In this document: piece after piece, positions 17,837-26,902 of the stretch
Position numbering within the stretch: position 1 is the stretch's first letter
Layout: every line of letters begins with the position of its first letter
Assembly: GCF_030816725.1 (NCBI RefSeq)
Contig: NZ_JAUSYG010000001.1
Span: 4,340,001 to 4,404,000, forward strand
Direction: 5' to 3'
DNA length: 64,000 bases
Source: Pseudarthrobacter defluvii
GTDB lineage: Bacteria; Actinomycetota; Actinomycetes; Actinomycetales; Micrococcaceae
Notes under the pieces: model-generated
The model's database searches: none
Told to the model about the DNA's origin: nothing
The model's input: the letters and a program-made list of their open reading frames with translations, nothing else
Program-made: the position numbers and the translations under genes

Positions 17837-18996
17837 GTGCGCGTCCCGGCTGCCGCCCGGATGGTGCTGATGATCCTGTCCAGCCCGTCGTCGTCCAGCT
17901 CGTGGTACACCGGCAGGATCAGCGTCCTGTCGTTGAGCCGTTCCGTGTGCTGCAGCAGGGTTCCACCCGAGTCGCGCCACCGGTATGCGGGCTGGCGGTG
18001 CGCCGCCATGATGCCACGGCGGGCTGAGATCCCGGCCTCGGCCAGCTCTTCCATCAACCCGTCCCGCGTGGTCCCAAAGCTGGGGAGCACCTCAACCCAG
18101 AACGACTGGAAGTTGGTGGTGCCGTAGGGCGGGTCAGACACCAGCCGCAGGCCTGGCACCCGGGCGAGGCCGGCCACGTACCGTGCCGCAATTTCCCGGC
18201 GCCGTGCAAGAACCTCGGGCAACCGTCCCAGCTGGACGATTCCGACGGCGGCCTGCAGGTCCGTCATCCGGTAGTTGAACCCCACCTCCAGGTACGACTC
18301 CGGCGGGGCCAGCAGCGAACCATGCCGGTCTGCGGCGGACATACTCATTGAGTGCTCCCGCAAAGTCCTGGCCCTCGCTGCCCAGTCGGCCCGGTTGGTG
18401 GTCAACATGCCCCCTTCACCGGTGGTGAGGATCTTGCGCGGATGGAACGACCACACCGCAACATCGGCGCCCACACCGACAGGCCGACCCTTGTATGTTG
18501 ACCCCACGGCGCACGCCGCGTCTTCGATCACGGTGATCTCGTGGCGGTCGCACAGCTCACGGATGGGGTCCAGGTCCAGCGGAACGCCGCCTTGGTCCAC
18601 GACGATCACGGCGCGGGTATCCAAAGTGAGTGCCGCGTGGATGGTTTCCGCGGTCACGTTCCCGGTGGCCGGGTCCACATCACAGAACACCGGCCGGGCA
18701 CCGACGTATGTCACCGCATTCGCCGTGGCAATGAAGGACAGCGAAGGAACCACTACGTCGTCCCCGGGCCCGATCCCCGCTACCACCAGCGCCAGGTGAA
18801 GGGCGGTGGTGCAACTGGACGTGGCCACCGCGTGGCGGACGCCCTGGTATTCGGCAAAGCGGGACTCGAACTCCTTCACCTTGGGTCCCTGCGCCACCCA
18901 CCCCGAGGCCACCACTTCAGCCAGGGCGCGGGCTTCCTCGTCACCAAGCCACGGCTTCATGACGTTGATCCTGTTCAGGAATGTTTCAGCAGTCAT
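17833..18996 (-). CDS. DegT/DnrJ/EryC1 sugar aminotransferase (second copy)
   Basis: A 387-residue PLP enzyme, only distantly like the one at 16065-17180. Key motifs: VATSSCTTALHLAL (phosphate site), PSLSFIATANAV, VIEDAACAVGSTYKG (Asp) and VWSFHPRKILTTGEGGM with the catalytic Lys. The form resembles 4-amino-sugar synthases such as perosamine or PglE-type enzymes. The ATG at 18996 is preferred over an upstream in-frame ATG 17 codons earlier because it overlaps the epimerase stop by ATGA like the rest of this operon. Two dissimilar aminotransferases imply two amino groups or two amino sugars. Confidence 0.87.
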   Translation of the reverse strand: MTAETFLNRINVMKPWLGDEEARALAEVVASGWVAQGPKVKEFESRFAEYQGVRHAVATSSCTTALHLALVVAGIGPGDDVVVPSLSFIATANAVTYVGARPVFCDVDPATGNVTAETIHAALTLDTRAVIVVDQGGVPLDLDPIRELCDRHEITVIEDAACAVGSTYKGRPVGVGADVAVWSFHPRKILTTGEGGMLTTNRADWAARARTLREHSMSMSAADRHGSLLAPPESYLEVGFNYRMTDLQAAVGIVQLGRLPEVLARRREIAARYVAGLARVPGLRLVSDPPYGTTNFQSFWVEVLPSFGTTRDGLMEELAEAGISARRGIMAAHRQPAYRWRDSGGTLLQHTERLNDRTLILPVYHELDDDGLDRIISTIRAAAGTRT

Positions 18997-19988
18997 GGCG
19001 CACCCACCTTCCGTGCAGCGGCAATCTCGTCGCGCAGCGGCATCCACCAGCTGACTAGTTGCCGGAGTCCTTCTTCGAGTTCCACCTCGGCTTTGAAACC
19101 GAGATCACGTGCGGCGGCGGACGTATCGGCAAGCCGCCGCACCACGCCGTTGACCTGGCGTGCAGGCCCGTGCTCCACCTCAAGCCCCGACCCCATGGCC
19201 CGCAGCAGCGCCTGCGCCATTTCCAGCAGGCTGGTTTCCGTGCCGCTGGCCACGTTGTAGATCCCCTCGGTGATGCTGCTTGCGGCCGCCAGCACGTTGG
19301 CGCGGGCCACGTCGGCGGTATGCACAAAGTCCATGGTCTGCAGGCCGTCCCCAAAAATCAGCGGCGGCTGACCGTCCATGATCCGCTCCATCCACCGCAC
19401 CAGGACCTCGGTGTACAGGCCGTGGACGTCCATCCGGGGCCCATAAACGTTGAAGTAGCGGAGCATCACGTAGTCCAGTCCGGTCATGGCGCGGAAGCTG
19501 CGGGCCATGCCCTCGTTGAAGGACTTGGCGGCACCGTAAAAGGTGTCGTTGTTGGCGTGATGGTGCCGTTCCGGGGTGGGGAACTCCTCAGCCATCCCGT
19601 ACACGGAGGCACTGGAGGCTGCCACCAGCTTGCCCACCTTGTGCTCCGCGGCGGCCTCCAAAACGTTGAAGGTTCCGGCCACTAGCACCTCTAGGGCCAG
19701 CCGCGGCTCCTCGGCGCACTGGGTGATGCGGATGGCGGCCTGGTGGAACACCAGGTCCTTCCCCTTGGTGAGGTCATGCACCAGGTCCCGGTCCTGGATG
19801 TTGCCGCGCACCAGGTCCACCTGACCGGTTGCCAGGGCACCGGAAAGGTTGCCGAGGCGGCCGCGGACCAGGTTGTCCAGGACGTCGATGTGTTGCACGC
19901 CGGCGTCAAGCAGGTCGTCAACCAGGGTTGATCCGATGGTCCCCGCACCACCAGTGACCAGGACGCGGGCCCCCTCCAAGGCGCTCAC
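18993..19988 (-). CDS. NAD-dependent nucleotide-sugar epimerase/dehydratase (extended SDR)
   Basis: A 331-residue extended short-chain dehydrogenase. The NAD site is GGAGTIGS near residue 13, the catalytic Ser lies in ASSASVYG near 126, and the Tyr/Lys pair is in FYGAAK near 150. The substrate loop LRYFNVYGPRMDVHGLYTEV follows. This is the pattern of UDP-glucose/UDP-GlcNAc 4-epimerases and related decarboxylases; a 4,6-dehydratase, normally marked by a TDE triad, is less likely. It starts at GTG 19988, overlapping the oxidoreductase stop (GTGA), and overlaps the next aminotransferase. Confidence 0.87.
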   Translation of the reverse strand: MSALEGARVLVTGGAGTIGSTLVDDLLDAGVQHIDVLDNLVRGRLGNLSGALATGQVDLVRGNIQDRDLVHDLTKGKDLVFHQAAIRITQCAEEPRLALEVLVAGTFNVLEAAAEHKVGKLVAASSASVYGMAEEFPTPERHHHANNDTFYGAAKSFNEGMARSFRAMTGLDYVMLRYFNVYGPRMDVHGLYTEVLVRWMERIMDGQPPLIFGDGLQTMDFVHTADVARANVLAAASSITEGIYNVASGTETSLLEMAQALLRAMGSGLEVEHGPARQVNGVVRRLADTSAAARDLGFKAEVELEEGLRQLVSWWMPLRDEIAAARKVGAP

Positions 19989-21109
19989 AGTGCCCCCTCC
20001 AGATCCGGTCCGGTTCCGGCCATGGCGCTACCAGCCACCGGGGCCGCTTGCCCGTCCATGCCAAGGCTGCGCGAAACCGCCTCCAGGACAGACAGCACCC
20101 TGAGCCCGGAGGCGCCCCCGGTCCTGGCCTCCTGGCCGCTGCGGATGCAGGATGCCAGTTCCTGTACCACCAGGCCCAGGGCCTCCCGTTCAGGAAGTGC
20201 GGGGGACCAGGTATCGCCCAAGCGGTAGGAAACTGCAGTTGATGCTTTTTCCCCTACGGATTTCGGCTGCCGGTCAAGGCTTACGCCACGGTCGTAGACG
20301 CTCAGCCGCTGTTGTGGGTTGAGGTCGTCCCACACCAGGGTCCGGAGGGATCCGCCGATGACCATCTGGCGGATCTTGGTGGGGCTCAGCCAGTTCACAT
20401 GCACGTGGGCGGTTGCATCGTTGGGCAGCCGGAAGTTCAGGTGTCCCACGCAGTCGCGCCCTGTTCCCAGCGGATCCGCGCCGAACGCCGAGACCTCCGC
20501 CGGGTTGAGTCCGCCGGGCAGGACAAAATCCAGGATGGCGAGGTCATGTGGAGCCAGGTCCCAGAAAACGTCCACGTCAGGTTGTACGAGCCCCAGGTTG
20601 ATCCTGGTGGAATCAACGAACAGGATTTCTCCGAGGGAGCCGGACTGCACCAACTCCTGCATCTTCAGGACGGCAGGGGTGTAGCAGTAGGTGTGGTCAG
20701 CCATCAGCACCAGCCCGTTGGCTTCGGCCTCGGCCACCATTTCCAGCCCGTGAACCCTGCTGTCCGCCAGCGGTTTTTCCACCAGGACGTGCTTTCCGGC
20801 GCGGAGTGCCGTCATGACAGTCCCGTGGTGGGTACGGGCTGGCGTCGCAATGGCCACGGCGTCCACATCGCAAAAGTCCAGCAGCTCATCCATGGACTCG
20901 ACACAGGGAATATCCCCGAGAGTGGCAGCCAGTTTCCGCGCCCGTTCGAGGTCCAGGTCGCAGATAGCCACCAGGTCCCAGTCAGGGCTTGCCTGGAGGT
21001 TTCGCGCCAGGTTTGGTCCCCAATAGCCGGCACCGACGACGGCGATGCGGAGTTTGCGCGCAGGCTTCGGCTGCTGGGGGACGTGCGTTCGATTCGTAAA
21101 TGACCTCAT
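19985..21109 (-). CDS. Gfo/Idh/MocA family sugar oxidoreductase (WlbA/WbpB-like)
   Basis: A 374-residue NAD(P)-dependent dehydrogenase. The Rossmann fingerprint VVGAGYWGPNLARN is at about residues 25-38. The family VEKPLA motif with its catalytic-site Lys lies near 115, and HDLAILDFVLPG supplies a conserved His/Asp region. The GYWGPN form is common in WlbA/WbpB enzymes that oxidise UDP-GlcNAc uronic acid at C3 ahead of transamination, which fits the two aminotransferase genes downstream. Start at 21109 is preferred because GGAAGAAG precedes it; another ATG lies 15 nt upstream. Confidence 0.85.
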   Translation of the reverse strand: MRSFTNRTHVPQQPKPARKLRIAVVGAGYWGPNLARNLQASPDWDLVAICDLDLERARKLAATLGDIPCVESMDELLDFCDVDAVAIATPARTHHGTVMTALRAGKHVLVEKPLADSRVHGLEMVAEAEANGLVLMADHTYCYTPAVLKMQELVQSGSLGEILFVDSTRINLGLVQPDVDVFWDLAPHDLAILDFVLPGGLNPAEVSAFGADPLGTGRDCVGHLNFRLPNDATAHVHVNWLSPTKIRQMVIGGSLRTLVWDDLNPQQRLSVYDRGVSLDRQPKSVGEKASTAVSYRLGDTWSPALPEREALGLVVQELASCIRSGQEARTGGASGLRVLSVLEAVSRSLGMDGQAAPVAGSAMAGTGPDLEGAL

Positions 21110-21136
21110 GTGTCTTCTTCCCATTTCTTGAATTTG

Positions 21137-22657
21137 CTAGTAGGCCCCGGACGGCCGGGCGACGGCCCTGAACGTCCGCCAGAGAATCAGCAGGTCGCCT
21201 GCAAGGGACCAGTTTTCGACGTAGTAGAGGTCAAGCCGGACCGCTTCCTCCCAGGAAAGGTCGGACCGTCCGTTGATCTGCCAAAGCCCGGTGATTCCAG
21301 GCTTGATCAGGAGCCGACGGTGGGTGTGCCGCTCGTAGCCGCTGACTTCACGGTCCAGCGGCGGCCGCGGCCCCACCATGCTCATATCGCCCAGCACCAC
21401 GTTCCAGAGCTGGGGAAGCTCGTCCAGGGAGTACTTACGCATCCAGCGTCCGCAGCGGGTAACCCTGGGGTCATCCTTCATCTTGAAAAGCACCCCGGCC
21501 CCCTGATTCTGCTGGTTCAGGGCAGCCAGCCGCGCCTCGGCGTCGACAACCATGGAGCGGAACTTGTACATCCCGAACACCTGTCCGCCCTTGCCGATCC
21601 GGTCCTGCCTGAAAAGGATCGGGCCGGGCCTGTCCAGCCGGACTACTGCGGCAAGCACCAGAAGCACTGGAGAGAGCACCAGGAGCGCAGCCAGCGCAGC
21701 AATGACGTCCATGATCCGCTTCAGGGCGTGCTTTGCGCCGCCGTACTGCGGAATGTCCACATGCATCAGGGGGAGGCCCTCCACCGGACGCCAGTGGATC
21801 CGCGGACCGGCAACGTTGGTCAGGGTGGCCGCCAGGATCAGCTCCGTGGAGGACTCCTCGAGTTTCCACCCCAGCTCCCGGATGAACCTGTTTCCGCCGG
21901 GGAGGGGCCCGGCAACGATTACCGAGTCCGCGTCAACCAGGCGGACGGTCCGGGAGATGGCGTCCGTGGACGAAAGGACCGGGACAGTCCGCCCGTCCAC
22001 CCGAAGGCCCGCTCCCCGCCGCGCGCCCGGGAGGCAGGCCCCAAGGATCTCGTACACGGCTCCCGACTTCCGGGACACCTGCTGTATCACGTATCTGACG
22101 TCCTCCGGTTCGCCGACCACAACAGCCCGCGAGAGGTGCCTGCCCCGCAGTTTTTCCGCGGCCAGCCGCCTACGGAACGCCCAGCGGTTGGCAGTGAGGG
22201 CCACGAGGCCCGCCGGCAACGACACCGTGACGAACGCCGTGGCGCCGTGGACGGAGAAAACCACAGCCGCGAGGGCCATCAGGCCAAAGATGCGCAGGGT
22301 AGCTGATGCCACCCGCTTGTATTCGTCGGCACCAATGCCCAGCACCTTGGGGTCTCGCGTGCGATAAGCCTCCAGCGCCCCCAGCCAGATGACTGCTAAT
22401 GCTGCGGCGGCTACTGCTGCCCCGCCGTCCCTGGGCCCCTCCGGTGCGAAACCGGCTTCCGAGAGGATGAAGCCGGTGTAAACGGCTGCCGTCACCATGA
22501 TGGCGTCAGCTCCGCGGAGAAGATTGACATGTCGGGAGATCCAGGCTGCGGACGCTCTTCGGTTCCGGGCTTTTGATTCCGTGGCGGTCCGGACAAGCGG
22601 TGACACAGGCCAGTCGAATGCAGCGGGCCGTGCTTCAGCCAGTGGTATTTCAGCCAT
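21137..22657 (-). CDS. WbaP-type polyprenyl-phosphate sugar-phosphate transferase (initiating enzyme)
   Basis: A 506-residue membrane enzyme that starts repeat-unit synthesis by moving a sugar-1-phosphate to undecaprenyl phosphate. An N-terminal four-TM bundle and a nucleotide-binding-like module ([13 protein letters not shown]) precede the catalytic domain. That domain starts [18 protein letters not shown], carries MYKFRSMV and [22 protein letters not shown], and ends with [23 protein letters not shown]. All core residues of the bacterial sugar transferase family are present. The ATG at 22657 has GAAAGGGG upstream. It heads the ten-gene operon that ends in the broken acyltransferase. Confidence 0.92.
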   Translation of the reverse strand: MAEIPLAEARPAAFDWPVSPLVRTATESKARNRRASAAWISRHVNLLRGADAIMVTAAVYTGFILSEAGFAPEGPRDGGAAVAAAALAVIWLGALEAYRTRDPKVLGIGADEYKRVASATLRIFGLMALAAVVFSVHGATAFVTVSLPAGLVALTANRWAFRRRLAAEKLRGRHLSRAVVVGEPEDVRYVIQQVSRKSGAVYEILGACLPGARRGAGLRVDGRTVPVLSSTDAISRTVRLVDADSVIVAGPLPGGNRFIRELGWKLEESSTELILAATLTNVAGPRIHWRPVEGLPLMHVDIPQYGGAKHALKRIMDVIAALAALLVLSPVLLVLAAVVRLDRPGPILFRQDRIGKGGQVFGMYKFRSMVVDAEARLAALNQQNQGAGVLFKMKDDPRVTRCGRWMRKYSLDELPQLWNVVLGDMSMVGPRPPLDREVSGYERHTHRRLLIKPGITGLWQINGRSDLSWEEAVRLDLYYVENWSLAGDLLILWRTFRAVARPSGAY

Positions 22658-22704
22658 GGTGTGCCCCTTTCCGGCGTAGCGTGCCGTCTGTCCTTGGCCG
22701 TGTA

Positions 22705-22790
22705 GCAAAACTAGCCTCGGACCGGCGCGTTTGACGGGGATCGGGAAGGCCTATGTGGCTACCGCGGAGCAAGGATGTGGAAACTGCGGG
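22705..22790 (-). promoter_or_regulatory. Bipartite promoter of WbaP operon (twin of BY-kinase promoter)
   Basis: On the minus strand CCCGCAGTTTCCACA (22790-22776) is followed after 62 nt by TAGTTTTGC (22713-22705). Sequence and spacing are identical to the pair at 11333-11248. The start codon lies 47 nt downstream. No good -35 hexamer is visible, which suggests an activator-dependent promoter. Confidence 0.65.
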
Positions 22791-22816
22791 GACCTGCAAA
22801 TTGCAGGACTTTTGGC

Positions 22817-25567
22817 CTATGGAACGGGCAGGAGGTACGGCTCGGCGGCCGTAGTTCCCTTGCCGGCTGCGAGGGCCGTCAGCTGCGCCCGGGACTCAAC
22901 ACCGAGCTTGCGGTAGATGGCGGTGAGGCGTACTTCCACCGTGCGCACAGAGACGTACAAGGTGGCTGCGATTTCCTTGTTGCGCATGCCGCGCGCCACC
23001 ATTTTGGCCAGCGCCCGCTCGTGGTCGGCGAGCAGGAGCATCGCCGGGTTGCCTTGGGGACGGACTGGCTCCATGCGGTCATCCAGGAGGAGGGCGTCCA
23101 CATGCTGCGTCCAGGCATCCGCCCCGGCCTCGTCAAACATGACCTTGGCCCGGAGCAGCGCGTCCCGCGCGTCGCGGAGCCGGCCAAAGGCATGCAACCG
23201 CTCCGCGTAGCACTGGAGGGTCCTTGCCCGTTCAAGTGTGTGCCCGTTCCTGCCTTCGAGAGCCTGGCTGAAAAGCTGCAGGGACTGTTCCCCGTCGGCA
23301 AGCATGGCGCGGCTGCGGGCTACAGCCATCATCAGCCATGGCGACCGCAGTCCCACGGAGCGGCTCTCGAGGCGCAGGAGCGCCTGCGTGGCCTCGTGGT
23401 GACGGCCCAGGCGGATGAGTACCTCCACGAGGTCCGCCTCGCATCGCAGGAGGGTGGGGTTGCCGAACCGCATCCCGAGCTCGGCGGCCCGGGACAACTG
23501 GGCTGCGGACTCCGCCAGGTCGCCCCGCAGCAGCGCAAAGTGTCCCTGGCAGGCGGCAAGCTGCGCGGTGAGGGCAGGGTGGCTGTCGGCGCCGGCAGAC
23601 CGGAGTGCTTCGGCTGAATAGGCACGGGCCTGCGCATCGTCGCCGAGGGAGTGTGCGCGCCATGCCCGGAAGAGGAGACGTGTCCCGCGGTGGTACTTGA
23701 GCTCAGGATCGGAAAGTTCCAGTTCGTCGATCAGCCTGATTGCCGCCCGCACGTTGCCGGCGCGAATTTCATTGTCCACGGCCATGAAGGCTGCGGTTTC
23801 CTGCCAGTTGATGTGGCCTGGTTCAGCCGAACCCTGGAGCATGGCAAAGGCCTCATGGGCGTTTTCGTAGTGCTCGGCATAAGTGAGGGCGCGGCCGTGC
23901 ATCAGTAGGCCGGTGACCCTTGCAGTTCCGGCCTGTTCGTACTTCCGCCCAAGGTTGGCCGTGTCACCGCTGATTGCTTCGATCAGCTGTTTGGCCCGCT
24001 CGGCAATGCCAAGGCACTGCGCGGACGCGGACCCACGGAAGGCGCCGGCATGGCGCAGGAGGTCCGAGGCTTCCTGCACTTCCCACCGCTCTGCATAGTA
24101 AAGGGCGCCGATGGCCAACAGGCTGGCGGAATAGGCGGGATCGTGCTGGCCGAACTCTTTGACCAGGCGAAGCACCATGCTGGGACGTACGGCAGCCCCT
24201 TGGGCGAACTGGATTTCGAACGACAGCCCGGTCAGCCGGAGGATGAGTGCGGGGTTGCGGGTTACCCGCTGTGCCCATTCAAGGTAGCGGCGTGCGTAGA
24301 CGAACTCACCGCGGTTGAACAGCAGTTCTGCCACGCTGGTAAGGCGCGCTGCCGTTTCCGCTTCCCAAGGGTTGATGGTGAGCGCCCGCTCGATGTACTC
24401 CACGGCGAAAGGCACTTCACCGCCCCGGATCAGGTCCACGGCGTGCCGGAGCAGCTGGAAAGGGGTTTGCCGTTCAAGAGCCGTAAAGCTCAGGTGCCAC
24501 CTGCGGGCGTAGGGATCTGTGTCCGTCGCCGCTTCTGCGAGGGACCGGTGGTTTGCGGTTCGGACCGCTGGTGTCATGGCGGTGAACACATATCCCCGAA
24601 GCAGTTGGTCGCCGATCCCCAGATGGGGTCCGGAACGCTTCACCAAGCCTGCGGCCAACAACTCATCCACGCTGGTCCACACGTCACGGTCGATTTTCTC
24701 GATGGTGGAAATGTCGCTGCGAAACGAAAGGGCCAGCTGGTTCAGGACGGTCTGTGCGCCGGGAGTCAGTGCCGCAACGGAAGAGGCGTAGTCTGCGTCA
24801 AAGCTGCCCTTGGAGGGCAGCGGGACGGGCAGCGCGTACTTGCCTTCGGCGTGCCGCTCCATCAGCCGTTCGTAAAGGTTGACGGCGGCAAGCGGCTTGC
24901 CGCCGGTCGCTGCGGCAACCGCGTGGGCCGCCGCCGTCGTAGTCCTTTTGGCGGGGAGGCTCTCCAGCATCCGCACAGTGTCGCTGTAGCTGAGCGGGCC
25001 AAGCCGCAGGGCCGACAGGCCGCTGAAGGGGCTCTCGGGAAAGTCCTCCCGTACCCCTACAATCAGGACGATGTCCGTTCCTGTTAATCGCCTGGCTATG
25101 AAGCCGATCACCGCCTGGCTGCTGGGATCCATTTGGTCCACGTCGTCAATCACGATCACGGTGCGGGAAGACGACCGCCGGTGAAGACCGTTCAACAGCA
25201 TGCTGGAAACAGCCGGCACGCTCATTGCCCCGGCCGTGTCCCGCAGGAGTTCATCCACGATGCGGTTCAGGACAGGATCGTCCATGTCATTCAGGAGCGC
25301 GGTGAGCCCGGACAACGGCCATTCCGACTCGGCAGCAGTGGCGGCCAGCAACACTGTCCGGTAATCGGAGAGCGTGGGTATTTCCGACAACAGCGCCGAT
25401 TTACCGATGCCCCTGCAACCAATCACTGCAAGCGCGGTATCTTTGGGTCCGCGGATGACAGACAGTATGCGGTCCAGTTCTTTGTTTCTGCCGATCAGTG
25501 CCATCGGGTCCCCAATTCGTCGAAGAAAGAGACCGCATTCTTGCACTACCAGTTCACGTTGCGGCAT
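22817..25567 (-). CDS. Large AAA-ATPase/LuxR-type transcriptional regulator (LAL-like)
   Basis: A 916-residue regulator. An N-terminal NACHT/AAA-like ATPase has Walker A GCRGIGKS (50-57), Walker B TVIVIDDVDQMD near 145 and an arginine-rich sensor region. A long alpha-helical, TPR-like middle (about 330-830) follows, and a C-terminal LuxR helix-turn-helix (LADHERALAKMVARGMRNKEIAATLYVSVRTVEVRL) closes the protein. Lies between the two surface-polysaccharide loci, on the same strand as the WbaP operon, and ends 27 bp before that operon's upstream box. A shorter start at 25504 is possible; neither start has a strong ribosome site. A role in controlling the nearby loci is inference. Confidence 0.87.
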   Translation of the reverse strand: MPQRELVVQECGLFLRRIGDPMALIGRNKELDRILSVIRGPKDTALAVIGCRGIGKSALLSEIPTLSDYRTVLLAATAAESEWPLSGLTALLNDMDDPVLNRIVDELLRDTAGAMSVPAVSSMLLNGLHRRSSSRTVIVIDDVDQMDPSSQAVIGFIARRLTGTDIVLIVGVREDFPESPFSGLSALRLGPLSYSDTVRMLESLPAKRTTTAAAHAVAAATGGKPLAAVNLYERLMERHAEGKYALPVPLPSKGSFDADYASSVAALTPGAQTVLNQLALSFRSDISTIEKIDRDVWTSVDELLAAGLVKRSGPHLGIGDQLLRGYVFTAMTPAVRTANHRSLAEAATDTDPYARRWHLSFTALERQTPFQLLRHAVDLIRGGEVPFAVEYIERALTINPWEAETAARLTSVAELLFNRGEFVYARRYLEWAQRVTRNPALILRLTGLSFEIQFAQGAAVRPSMVLRLVKEFGQHDPAYSASLLAIGALYYAERWEVQEASDLLRHAGAFRGSASAQCLGIAERAKQLIEAISGDTANLGRKYEQAGTARVTGLLMHGRALTYAEHYENAHEAFAMLQGSAEPGHINWQETAAFMAVDNEIRAGNVRAAIRLIDELELSDPELKYHRGTRLLFRAWRAHSLGDDAQARAYSAEALRSAGADSHPALTAQLAACQGHFALLRGDLAESAAQLSRAAELGMRFGNPTLLRCEADLVEVLIRLGRHHEATQALLRLESRSVGLRSPWLMMAVARSRAMLADGEQSLQLFSQALEGRNGHTLERARTLQCYAERLHAFGRLRDARDALLRAKVMFDEAGADAWTQHVDALLLDDRMEPVRPQGNPAMLLLADHERALAKMVARGMRNKEIAATLYVSVRTVEVRLTAIYRKLGVESRAQLTALAAGKGTTAAEPYLLPVP

Positions 25568-25785
25568 CCGCTCCCCAGTGCGGATTCAGCCGGTACATGC
25601 GAATATAACGCCGTAACCGGCAGCGACACCACAATGTAACCGCTGGATTCCATCAAGATTGGATCCTGTCCTTGATCAAGACCCGGGTTTGTGGCAGGTG
25701 CGGGAGACCGCTCGTCATCGGGCCTATGTGGCCGTTATGCTCTAGAAATCCCGGGTTTGGGAATGGTTCTACCGACGGAATTGTC

Positions 25786-26796
25786 ATGAGTACTGGTGGC
25801 TGGCGCATCGGCACCGCCGTCCTTTTGGGTGCACTTGGGATGAGCCTTTCGGCCTGCCAGGAGCGGCCGGTTCCTGACGCCGGGTCTGTGCACTTCACAG
25901 CGGCGGGGGACCTGGGCATGGGGTCGGGGGCGCGGCAGGTCCTGGACGTTGTGGCCCGCCTCAAACCGGACTTCAACGTGGCCTTGGGCGACTTCTCCTA
26001 CAAGGCAGGTGCTGAGAAGGAATTCTGCCGGATGGTGACCAGCAAGCTCGGCTCGGACTTTCCCTTCCAGCTGATTACAGGCAACCACGAAAGTGACGGC
26101 CATGATGGCCTGATCGGCAACTTTGCCCAGTGCCTCCCCAGCCGGCTGCCCGGCCTCCAGGGCGAGTACGGCGTCCAGTGGTACGTGGACGTGCCGCAGG
26201 ACCGGCCGCTGGCCCGGATCATCCTGATTTCACCCGGGCTGGAGTTCCAGGACGGCAAGGAGCTGGACTATTCGCGCGGCAGCGATCGCTGGACCTGGAC
26301 CGAAGACGCAATCGACGGCGCCCGGGGCGCGGGCATCCGCTGGACGCTGGTGGCCATGCACGCGCCCTGTTTCAGCCTGGGCAAGTACGGCTGCGTTGCG
26401 GGGCAGGACATCACCAACCTCCTGCTCAGTAAGAAGGTTGACCTCGTCCTGACCGCGCATGAGCACGTGTACCAGCGCAGCCACCAGCTGGCGGTGGGCG
26501 GCGACTGCGGCTGGATCACTCCCGGCCGCGTGGAGGAGGCCTGCATTTCCGACGACGGCAGCCCGGCAACGCAGGGAAAGGGAACAGTCTTTGCGGGGGT
26601 CGGCACCGGCGGGCTGGGAGGGCATAAAGTCCGGGCCGACGACCCGGAGGCGGGCTATTTTGCTGCATGGTCCGGGGCCAACACGGACCCGGCGCTGGGG
26701 ACGCTGGACGTGACGATTACCGACGCCCGGCTGGATGCCCGTTTCGTACCCGCGGCCGGGTATTCGTTCACAGACCAGTTTTCCATCGTTCGATGA
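25786..26796 (+). CDS. Lipoprotein metallophosphoesterase (purple acid phosphatase-like)
   Basis: A 336-residue exported lipoprotein with a lipobox LSAC (Cys24). The calcineurin-like metal motifs appear in order: AGDLGMG near 41, GDFSYK near 69, GNHES near 102, a MHAPCF histidine and AHEHVYQRS near 225 for the last metal pair. The extra Cys residues around the core resemble secreted actinobacterial phosphoesterases. The ATG at 25786 is taken because it begins the signal peptide; an upstream in-frame start adds 38 residues without a signal. A divergent gap of about 220 bases separates it from the LuxR gene and holds two minor 10-bp repeats but no gene. Confidence 0.85.
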   Translation: MSTGGWRIGTAVLLGALGMSLSACQERPVPDAGSVHFTAAGDLGMGSGARQVLDVVARLKPDFNVALGDFSYKAGAEKEFCRMVTSKLGSDFPFQLITGNHESDGHDGLIGNFAQCLPSRLPGLQGEYGVQWYVDVPQDRPLARIILISPGLEFQDGKELDYSRGSDRWTWTEDAIDGARGAGIRWTLVAMHAPCFSLGKYGCVAGQDITNLLLSKKVDLVLTAHEHVYQRSHQLAVGGDCGWITPGRVEEACISDDGSPATQGKGTVFAGVGTGGLGGHKVRADDPEAGYFAAWSGANTDPALGTLDVTITDARLDARFVPAAGYSFTDQFSIVR

Positions 26797-26815
26797 GGAA
26801 CCGGCTGCGTTAAGT

Positions 26816-26861
26816 GGGAGGGGCTCCGGTCCGCCGTGGATGGCGGACAGGAGCCCCTCCC
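26816..26861. terminator. Strong hairpin between converging genes
   Basis: GGGAGGGGCTCC (26816-26827) pairs perfectly with 26850-26861, and an inner GTCCGCC/GGCGGAC stem (26829-26835 with 26842-26848) closes on a 6-nt loop. It lies between the phosphoesterase (+) and PKD-protein (-) stops and could serve both. An 11-bp repeat TATTCAGTTAT follows at 26862 and 26886. Confidence 0.75.
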
Positions 26862-26902
26862 TATTCAGTTATCTGTTCAGTTGTGTATTCAGTTATGAGT
26901 TA

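Noticed and set aside
21110..22306. Long open frame opposite the WbaP gene
   Set aside because: It mirrors a strongly conserved enzyme, has no family motif and no ribosome site; long antisense frames are common at this GC content.
25671..25759. CTTGATCAAG palindrome and two CCCGGGTTTG repeats before the phosphoesterase
   Set aside because: Short, no promoter relationship seen, and such 10-mers occur by chance in a region of this size.
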